A DNA stretch of 64,000 bases from Eublepharis macularius (Eukaryota; Chordata; Lepidosauria; Squamata; Eublepharidae): assembly GCF_028583425.1 (NCBI RefSeq), contig NC_072801.1, positions 15,334,001 through 15,398,000 on the forward strand, given 5' to 3'. Positions 56,420 through 64,000 of the stretch are shown piece after piece; the first letter of the stretch is position 1; each line of letters starts with the position of its first letter. Made by a program: the position numbers and the translations under genes. The notes beneath the pieces are model-generated. The model was not told where the DNA came from, searched no databases, and was given only the letters and a program-made list of their open reading frames with translations.

Positions 56420-56851
56420 CAGGGATCATTTGGTAGAAAAAGAGCTGGAGGAACTCATTAGCATAATTCATTAGCATAACTCATTAACCTATGCTACACC
56501 GGAAGTGTGTCATTAGTATAACTGATTTGCATATGCCACACCCCCTGACCACCTATTCTGGCTGTTTTGGACCGATCCTGGGCATTCAGGGCCGAAATTG
56601 GGCCCAAAATGGCAAAAAGTGGCTGAAAATGGCTGAAAAGGGGCCCCAAATGGTGAGGATCGGGCTGCTGATGAGCGGGAGAGTGATCCACCACCCATCA
56701 GAGGCCCGATCCTGGCCGTTTCATCCCCAATCCAGGCTGAAACGGGCCCAAAAGGGCTGAGAGTCAGGTGGACGGGGCCACCTGCCATGTGACCTCTTTG
56801 GGGAACTGCCGGAACTGTGTTCCTGTGCGTTCCCTCTCGAAATGAGCCCTG
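56420..56851. mobile_element. Nonautonomous hAT element, family B copy 3
   Basis: Termini CAGGGATCATTTGGTAG and CGAAATGAGCCCTG. Flanks are CATTCAAC (56412-56419) and CGTTCAAC (56852-56859), 7/8 identical. Same order and orientation as the copy at 4822, including the CTCATTAGCATAA words and CCAAAATGG repeats. Confidence 0.88.
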
Positions 56852-56859
56852 CGTTCAAC

Positions 56860-57840
56860 ACAGAACAAGAAAGTCCTCCCAACACACAACCCTGCCCTTT
56901 TCAGAAACGGTCCCTTAGCACTGGTATGGAAGGATCTGATGAGAAGGTGGAACTGGGATGACATCATCTTTCTATGCTATAAACACCGGTGTTTGTGTTG
57001 ATTCAGGTCTCCTCCTGGGCCCACGTGCCAGCCAGCGGGAGGAGTGTGTAATGCATTTTCTTTCCCTCTCTCACACATGCACGCACACGCAAAGAGTGGT
57101 TTTGGCAGCTATACGCTTGATTTTGATCGTGCACCATGGCCTGCCACTCACTGCGCCGTCCACGCTTCTGGCCCCAGGTAGTACTGTGGTGGTTTTCAGT
57201 GGAGCAGTCACAGGAGGTGGTGAATTGTTCAATTACTTTTGGAAAATGAGCTCTAGGTGTGTGGTTAGCAGCTGGCAATAAAAACAATATTTTGAACCTC
57301 ATGCAAACCACTCTGAACTCTTCGGAGAAACGAGTGGTGTCGGTGTCATTAATAAATTAATAGTTTTCACGCAAAAGAGACGGAGCCTTGATGCTGTTGA
57401 AATGGGAATATTGAAATAGCACGAACCCTCCCCCCCTCTCCCCTCCCCTGGTCTCTGCTTCTCTAGGAAAAGTGGGAAGCCTATAAAGGGACTATTCACT
57501 CCCCACTTCTATTAGTGTAGTCCCCACTGGAGTCAAAGGGACTATACCAGTGTAAGTGGTCTGTGACTCACCTTCTTGGCCATCCGTACTCCTTTGGAAA
57601 ACGTTGCCTTCGGATAATTTCTTCTATAGAGCCCTTCACAGAAACAATTCATGCATTAAATGTTGCTCTGCTCTCTTAGGTGGATTAAGTGTGTCTCTGC
57701 TTATTTCCCATGCGGGGGAAATGGAGACGTACAGAGCTTGAAGGCTGTTCATTTTGCTGTGCCAAAACCGAAACACCCAGAGCCCAGTATGCAAAGGTAT
57801 TGAACATTTGCAATGCCTGAACTCAGAGGAAACGGAGGAT
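56860..57840. other. No recognised feature
   Basis: A CA-rich patch near 57075-57090 and a C/T-rich patch near 57428-57450. No nameable repeat or exon. Confidence 0.4.
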
Positions 57841-57880
57841 TTCAGCAAGTCTGAGGGTCCAAATAAAGATCACGTTTTCC

Positions 57881-58632
57881 TTTTTTTTTAAATTAGTTTT
57901 TCGTTCCAGCTTATTCTGATAGCAGAGTTAATAAAAAATCATACATTTTTTGTTTACATGATATAATACCATGCATTTCATTTCATCTTTACAAATTCCA
58001 TCATAATTATATTATTTTCCACTAAGCTATTATCACTGTAAGTCTACTTTCTTTAATTCTAGTACTTTTTTTCTTTCCTCATTCATTTAATTGTGTTTTG
58101 CTAACATACAGTTATGTCCCTATGTTATACTTCTGTTCAACCCATCTATAGAGCGGGGTCCATTTTTGTTTCCCATCATGTTTGTTTTTTTCTTTTATTA
58201 ATTCTGTCAGTGTGTCCAGTTCTGCCGTCTCTAAGATTTTCTCTATCAATTCTTCTTTTGTTGGTATATCTGTATTTTTCCAATATCTGGCATATACTAT
58301 TCTTGCTGCTGTTATTATATGGAATATCAAATATCTATTTTCCCTGTTTATCTCCTCCAGCATTATATTTAGTAGGAGCATTTCTGGTTTGAAGGGTATA
58401 TTCATTTCTAGCACCTCTTGGAACAATTCATGTATCCCTTTCCAATTTTTCTTCGCTTTTTTACATAGTCATCATATATGGGGAAAGGTGCCCGTTTTCT
58501 CTTTACACTTCCAGCACTTATTAGGTACTTCAGGATACATCTTGGCTAATTTTTCTGGTGTCACATACCACCTATAAAACATTTTATATAGGTTTTCTTT
58601 GAAGGTGGCTGATTTTGTTATTTTGAAATTTG
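57881..58632 (-). mobile_element. 5'-truncated L1 LINE with 40-bp target duplication
   Basis: The 40-bp segments 57841-57880 and 58633-58672 differ at one base and bracket the insertion. The plus strand starts with nine T, the poly(A) end of a minus-strand L1. The minus strand encodes an ORF2 C-terminal piece: MFYRWYVTPEKLAKMYPEVP, KCWKCK, then after a frame break GIHELFQEVLEMNIPFKPEM and LIFHIITAARIVYARYWKN. 752 bp long. Severe 5' truncation is usual for L1. Confidence 0.9.
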
Positions 58633-58672
58633 TTCAGCAAGTCGGAGGGTCCAAATAAAGATCACGTTTTCC

Positions 58673-58811
58673 AGAGGCTGGAAAATGTCCGGCAAATTTA
58701 GTTGGGTCTCCTCTAGTCTGGATGGCATTTCAAGGCTTCTCCTCTGAGGAAACCATTAGGGCCTGTTTTGAGCACGACATGTGTATTGTGTGTATTGTAA
58801 GGTTTTTTCAT
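58673..58811. other. Short unrecognised spacer
   Basis: Flank of the L1 insertion; nothing recognised. Confidence 0.4.
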
Positions 58812-59053
58812 TTGGGCTTTTTTTCTGGGAAAAGATTTGGTGGAACTCAATGGGTTGCCAGCACAGGAGGCAATTGTTGGTGGAAGGTGGTGCCCCTGGT
58901 ACCACATGCACACGCGCAAAGTGCACACACGCTTCCAGGACCACACAATGATGTCACTTTGGATCAGCTGGAACAAGGGGGGAGCTTTTTAAAGTTTAAA
59001 TCGCCCTCAGTGAAAATGGTTGCATGGCCGATGGCCCCGCCCCCTGATCTCCA
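58812..59053. mobile_element. Truncated hAT element, family A copy 5
   Basis: Starts TTTGGGCTTTTTTTCTGGG, with a changed first base of the terminus, and follows the family through GGTGGAACTCAATGGGTTGC, TACCACATGCACACG and GGCCCCGCCCCCTGATCTCC. It stops in the middle of the family consensus, so about half is missing. Confidence 0.8.
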
Positions 59054-59464
59054 TTTATAAGATGACAGTTGCAAACATTTTATAAACAAAATCTGTTCAC
59101 CTGCCCCAAGGCTTTCTTTGGCCCCCTACCCATAATCATCAGACCCTGAGTAAGCCAGCATCAACCCTGCCAAAAGCCTTGGATCAGAGGACGATGGAGA
59201 ACTACAGCAGGGTGCCATCAACATGCTACCAAAACCCAATTCCAGACCTGTTTAACCAATCACAGAGTTAGATGGGACTGGTCTGCTTCTGTGCCATTGG
59301 GCAGGCTCATCCAAATCCACCTGTTAGTTCCAGATCTGACCGCAACTAACTACAAGCAGAGAACTTCTGCCAGGCAGAGCAAGTAGTTTGAGACTGTGCA
59401 GGTGAGTCGAGCACCATGCTTCAGGGGAAAAGCCTCACTCCTTCTGCTGCTAGGCTCAGACTTT
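59054..59464. other. No recognised feature
   Basis: No nameable repeat or exon. Confidence 0.4.
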
Positions 59465-59590
59465 GGCCATTTCCACACGTCTTACCTGCCTGCGGAACAT
59501 CGTGCAAAAGACCCAGAAGACACCGTCTTCTCGCACGAAATTGCGCCAGGAAGACGCTGTTATCCGGGAGTTTTGCGTGAAATGCACATT
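59465..59590. mobile_element. Partial MITE, 'GGCCATTTCCACACG' type
   Basis: GGCCATTTCCACACGTCTTA matches the left end at 41925. TTCTCGCACGAAATTGCGCC and GGAAGACGCTGTTA resemble the inner words at 36864 and 41925. The right terminus is not preserved. Confidence 0.6.
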
Positions 59591-59677
59591 TGATTGCATG
59601 GAGCTGATGGAGACTCAGGCAGAGGTGAAGGACATAACGTGGTTAGGCCCTCAGGTTGGGGGCAACATTAACCCCAG

Positions 59678-59900
59678 GGTTCCCAATCTCCCCGTGGTGG
59701 CTGGAAATCTCCCAGAATTACAACTGAGCTCCAGACCACAGAAATCAGTTCCCCTGAAGAAAAAGGGTGGCTTTGGAGGGTGGGCTCTATGGAATTAGAC
59801 CCTGCTGAGGTCCCTCTGCTTCCCAAACCCTGCCCTCTCCAGGCTCCACACCCCAAATTTCCAGGAACTTCCTTGCCTGGGCCTGACAACCCCAAACCCC
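59678..59900 (+). repeat. Interspersed repeat F, copy 2
   Basis: GGGTTCCCAATCTCC, GGTGGCTGGAAATCTCCCAG, GAATTACAACTGAGCTCCAG, GGAGGGTGGGCTCTATGG, CTGAGGTCCCTC, AAACCCTGCCCTCTCCAGGC and GGGCCTGACAACCCC in order. Opposite orientation to the copy at 43857. Confidence 0.65.
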
Positions 59901-60248
59901 TTCTGTAAAGATCCCTTCCCTGCTACTCTTCCGCCTGTTTAGAGAGGTGCTAGCCTCGTCTGTGCATGTCAGAGAATGAGGCAACAGTGAAATAGTGGGA
60001 TGCTGAGGTGGTAGAATGGATGGAACCAGTGTAGTCTGGGTATGAAAGAGCTCTATTTTCCCTTGCTTCCCTGCATTAATAGTTCCCTGAAAATGGAAAA
60101 TTAGCACAGGATATGAAAGGCTAGTCTATACCTTTCTCCTTCATGTGCTAATTTTTTTAATCAGTAGGGAGTTTTTACATGGGGTGCATTAAAAATGTGA
60201 CACCCCACAGCTGAAGTGGTACAGTTCATTCTTTAAAAAAAAAAAAAG

Positions 60249-60441
60249 GAGTGCCCTCAAGTCATACCTGACTTATGGTGCCCCCTGGTGGGATTTTCAT
60301 GGCAGGAGACTAACAGAGGTGGTTTGCCACTGCCTGTCTCTGCAACCCCGGTCTTCGCTGGAGGTCTCCCATCCTATTACTAACCAAGGCCAACCCTGAT
60401 TAGCTTCTGAAATCTGAGAAGATCAGGCTCAACTGGGCTAC
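60249..60441 (-). repeat. 5S rRNA-derived SINE, minus strand
   Basis: The plus strand shows the complement of the tail (GTGCCCTCAAGTCATACCTG, GGAGACTAACAGAGGTGGTT, GCCACTGCCTGTCTCTGCAA) and then of the 5S head (GGAGGTCTCCCATCC, TACTAACCAAGGCCAACCCT, TTAGCTTCTGAAATCTGAGA). Full-length. Preceded by an A-run at 60234-60247 of uncertain connection. Confidence 0.85.
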
Positions 60442-61654
60442 TTGGAATTCTGCTGTCTAGATGGGGCCTTCAGTTTTACAGACCTTCACCTGAGTGCATC
60501 TGGTGTTCCAAGCCCCATTTTAACCTTCAGGTTAAGAAAATCCCATTCACCTCCGAGAAGTGCACCACCAAGCACACACGCAGCAATGCTGGATGTTGAT
60601 ATCCCCATGAGTCAGTGCCAAGAGGGCTTCCCAGCTCAGTTCTTCTCCCCTGTCACAAAATAGAGGTACCTGGTGGGGTGGCCGCTATCCTAGTCTTCCC
60701 GCATGTTCCAGCAGCTACTATTTCAAGGGCTGCAGTGGAAAACTGATCCGTCCTGTCCACTCACCCCACCTGGAATTGCATTGCCCATACGTGGCACCAT
60801 CAGATTTGAATCCAGGCCTTTCACAAGCCAGCCAACCACTTCTTTCAATTGCATTGACATGGAGCAGCCCCCCACCCCACCCCCAAACTCAGGGTTTTTT
60901 AATGTGGCTTTTTTCTTTCCAGAAATGGAGAATCCTAGAAACAAAGCTCCGAAGGGACAGGCACTCCCAAACTTACTCGCTCTCAGAGCTAGCCAGTATC
61001 AAAGCACCAAACCAGCACATTTTTAAGCCAGTGCCTCCTGGGCATTCCTCTTGGGCTACAGTGCTGGTTTTATTTAGTCAGCGCAGCGTACGTTTATGTA
61101 CCTTGAAAAATGAGGGAAACAACTTTTTTTTCTTACTCCAGAGTTTAGCACTAACTATGCACCAAGTCTGCTGAATTCCACTTGTAAAATAAAATAAAAT
61201 AAAATAAAATTGGGGAAAGTGGCAAGGAAAGACGGTAAAGTATTGAGAAAACACTTATTTCATTCATATGATATTTACTAAAATAAGTACTTCATTATTA
61301 GACTTTTCTTGGGTGTGTTTTTTTTCTCAAAGCTGGTGCCACAAAGTCCCTACTGTTAGGGACCTATGAATGTGCTGTGCCATCTCAGACCGTTGGGCCT
61401 TCCAGTGTTCTTGGATCTTGCCTCTGGCAAATGTGAATACTTAAAAATTTTCAAGGGCCAGGTATCCAAGCTGCTTGCTGAGCAGGCGTGTGGAGAGACA
61501 GAGAGGGAGGAGATGTTGATTTTTTGGTTTTTTTACAAAGATTATAAAGGATGCTGAAGGGTTTTTTTTTCCTTACATTTTTTGTCCTACTCTGTTATTT
61601 CTGCGATATTTAGGGTTTGCTGTATATTTACAGGATTGCTCTGGATCAAACTCA
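60442..61654. other. Unrecognised; (AAAAT)n at 61186-61210
   Basis: A pentanucleotide AAAAT tract of five units lies at 61186-61210. No other nameable feature and no exon. Confidence 0.4.
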
Positions 61655-62795
61655 GGGCCAAGCTACAAGTGACGAGTGACACTTGAACGGCAAGTGAACA
61701 GACTCACATGTATTCCTCCCTGTTCACTTGTGCCCCACTTACAAGTGGAGCGCAAGTGAACAGGGAGGAATACACGTGAGTCTGTTCACTTGCTGTTCAA
61801 GTACATTTGTCACTTGTAGCTTCAAGCTACAAGTGACTTTTTTCACGTGGACAACACTTGATCATTTTCGCAAGTTTTCCTGGGCACTGAAGTCCCAGTG
61901 TCCTTCTCCTCTCTGTTAGAATCGTTGCCTGTTGATGTCACTACATCAACAGGCTGGGGGGGGTTCTCTGCCTCTTACGCTCCCCCCCCCCAGCCTGTTG
62001 ATGTAGTGACATCAACAGGCAGCGATTCTACAAGGAGAGCGCAAGTGAACAGGGAGGAATACACGTGAGTCTGTTCACTTGCCGTTCAAGTACATTCGTC
62101 ACTTGTAGCTTCAAGCTACAAGTGACTTTTTTCACGTGGACAACACTTGATCGTTTTCGCAAGTTTTCCTGGGCACTGAAGTCTGAGTGTCCTTCCCCTC
62201 TCTGTTAGAATCGCTGCCTGAAGAGCCAGAGAAAGCCGGCGGCTGCAGCGGCTTTTGCAAATCGTTCCTCCAGTCACAAGCCTGCTCTCAACGATTGTTT
62301 GGGGGCGGGCAGCTGCTGCTTTCTCCCTGGGCGTCCTGCTCCTGGGGAGCTGCTCTGGAGAAAGCCGCCGTGTCAGTGAAGCTCCAGCCACAGCGACAGC
62401 AGAAGAATCTGCTGCTGCTCTAACATGCCCTCATTCCAGTTTTTTTCTCCAGGAGCTTGGGAGCAAGGGAAGGGCATATTAAAGCAGGAGCAGATTCTTC
62501 CGCTGTCACTGCGGCTGGAGCTTTACCGAAACGGCGGCTTTCTCCAGAGCAGCTCCCCGGGAGCAGGACGCCCCAGGGAGAAAGTAGCAGCTGCCCACTC
62601 CCAAATGATTGTTGAGAGCAGGCTTGTGGCTGGAGGAACGATTTGCAAAAGCTGCTGCTGCAGCCTGCTTTCTCTGGCTCTTCAGGCAGCGATTCTAACA
62701 GAGAGGGGAAGGACACTGGGGCTTCAGTTCCCAGGAAAACTTTCGAAAACGATCAAGTGTTGTCCACGTGAAAAAAGTCACTTGTAGCTTGGCTC
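61655..62795. mobile_element. Composite nested palindromic MITE
   Basis: Outer ends GGGCCAAGCTACAAGTGACG and CACTTGTAGCTTGGCTC match the MITE at 15078, with flanks TCA and TTA. Inside: a palindrome (61655-61822) with about 80-bp arms; a copy boundary GTAGCTT|CAAGCTAC at 61822/61823 and again at 62111/62112; a direct duplication of about 190 bp (61746-61935 and 62035-62224); and a large palindrome (about 62112-62430 against 62480-62795). The duplicated parts differ at several bases, so the event is not recent. Long chance frames on both strands arise from the symmetry. Confidence 0.75.
61928..62024. repeat. Hairpin element inside the composite
   Basis: GCCTGTTGATGTCACTACAT (61930) pairs with ATGTAGTGACATCAACAGGC (62004-62023), with GGGGGG and CCCCCCCCCC runs facing each other around CTCTGCCTCTTACGCT. 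A fragment of the same element lies at 63189-63234 (GTAAGAGGCAGAGAATCCCC, AGCCTGTTGATGTAGTGAC). Confidence 0.85.
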
Positions 62796-62798
62796 TTA

Positions 62799-64000
62799 GA
62801 TGCTTGTTGAAGTGACATGATAGCAACTGAATGATTAGGAAAGCAAAACCTGGAAATTCTGTAAGGGATGTATACATTTACACACCCAAAAAGTTGCATT
62901 GCAAGAGTTCAAAATAATGGAGATGTTTCATAGAGATAATGAGCATGTTTGGTGATTTTTGTCTTTACAAAAATTCCTCCCCTCACACAAATGTGTATAA
63001 TTAGGTATTTCTGCTTCTGCATCAAGCCACCATTTTGCCAAATCAGCAAATTACAGTGGACGTTCTTCTTGCCAAATCACACTTTGAACTTGCAAGCCAT
63101 AATTTGCCAAACTTTGGTTGCATTGTCAAACTTTGATTTATCTTAGAAATATCTACTCAGATCACTGAGGAATAGAAAGAAGGGGGAGTGTAAGAGGCAG
63201 AGAATCCCCCCCAGCCTGTTGATGTAGTGACAAACCCTAGTGGGAACCATGCCACAGGATAGGAACCGTGGTAATGTAAGCCTTGGCTATAGCTGTAAAT
63301 TAATATGCACATCAAACCTTAAGATATGGGTCTGAAAATTTCAGTTTCTGTAGCAAATATGCCTTGTTTGTCTGAGCAGTTACATTTTCAGAATTGTTCT
63401 CTTGCGTCTTTACCATGTTTGATGGTGACTAACATTCACATTTTTTGTGATAAATATACATCTGCCACCAAAAGAGACCAGCAAGGTGCACTTCAGCACA
63501 TGCGAGCAGTTTCCTTGTTGAAAGAATAAGTCTTCCTTTCTGTGTAAGACCTAAAGATTATGAGTCTCTCTGCATGAGATACCTGGACGCATGTTCATCA
63601 AGTGCCAGGAGACGCAATGTTACCCGGGAAGTGTAGTGTTGAAAGACAGAGCTAGCGGAGATTGCTCTGGAGGGGACGGATTCCCTTTGCCACCTCTGAT
63701 GTGCCAGACTGTCTCCCCTTTCAGAGCTTTTCCATTGCCGCCTTCGCTGCTTAAAACTTGAATTAACTGAGCCTCAGCAGGGCAAAGTCTCCTGAAGAAG
63801 AGACAGACTGGCACGCCAGAGGTGGCGGAGGGCTTCGAGAGAATCTGCAACCTCCAGACCGATCTCCAGTGGCTCTTTTTTTTAAACCTGCGCTTCTCAG
63901 CTAACATTGCGTCTACTGACACATGAAGAACACGTCAGAAGTCTTGTGTAGAGAGACACACAGTCTTGGTTCACATCTGGAACCAAAGGTAGGCCATTTG
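62799..64000. other. Mostly unrecognised; hairpin-element fragment at 63189-63234
   Basis: Other than that fragment I see no nameable repeat or exon. AGCTAACATTGCGTCTACTG near 63899 resembles AGCTAACATTGTGTCTCCC near 37077, so both may be tails of one dispersed repeat. Confidence 0.35.

Noticed and set aside
62116-62787. Pairs of mirror-image open frames at both arms
   Set aside because: Near-identical peptides on opposite strands reflect the palindrome, not two genes.

Overview
The window looks like ordinary nuclear DNA of a squamate reptile (lizard-type). It holds no prokaryotic features and no host protein-coding exon that I can defend. The diagnosis rests on the repeats: Sauria-type tRNA SINEs, 5S rRNA-derived SINEs, a BovB LINE, CR1, L2-like and L1 fragments, a DIRS-like tyrosine-recombinase retroelement, Penelope-like fragments, and many short hAT-type and foldback DNA elements. 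Sauria SINEs are known from squamates, and BovB, CR1, L2 and DIRS are all abundant there. The exact species (gecko or other lizard) cannot be fixed by eye.

Layout. 0-10 kb: SINEs, with an L1-like insertion inside one SINE (2.37-2.63 kb) and a hAT element inside another (4.82-5.26 kb), plus two more hAT elements. 10.5-12.5 kb: a 5'-truncated BovB on the minus strand, split by a CR1 3' end, ending in a long (TG)n and followed by a minus-strand Sauria SINE. 12.7-16.2 kb: two foldback elements and an L2-like 3' half. 16.2-22.8 kb: mostly unrecognised DNA. 22.86-27.46 kb: a decayed DIRS-like element (gag, RT, RNase H, recombinase tail, terminal inverted repeat), split by an LTR-like insertion and by a hAT element. 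30.5-31.5 kb: a Helitron-like segment carrying a GC-rich minisatellite. 32-38.7 kb: hAT, 5S-SINE, LINE tails, a long (TTTC)n and several foldbacks. 38.8-47 kb: the most repeat-poor stretch. 47.2-48.1 kb: a probable solo LTR and a near-perfect hairpin repeat. 48.5-49.1 kb: AT-rich, repeat-free and a candidate conserved noncoding element. 50.7-53.1 kb: two Penelope-like fragments, each with a hammerhead-ribozyme-like core, either side of a large palindrome. 53.1-58.7 kb: LINE 3' ends, a hAT element and a young-looking L1 with a 40-bp target duplication. 61.65-62.80 kb: a complex nested palindrome.

Nearly all open frames seen here are either remnants of LINE, DIRS or Penelope proteins or chance frames. 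For nine hAT-type copies I read both ends base by base, and each has an 8-bp target duplication (six perfect, three with one mismatch). No CRISPR array, operon or intact gene is present. The most interesting items are the hammerhead-like cores in the Penelope-like fragments, the nested palindrome at 61.65-62.80 kb, the Helitron/minisatellite block and the possible regulatory elements at 39.3-39.7 and 48.5-49.1 kb.
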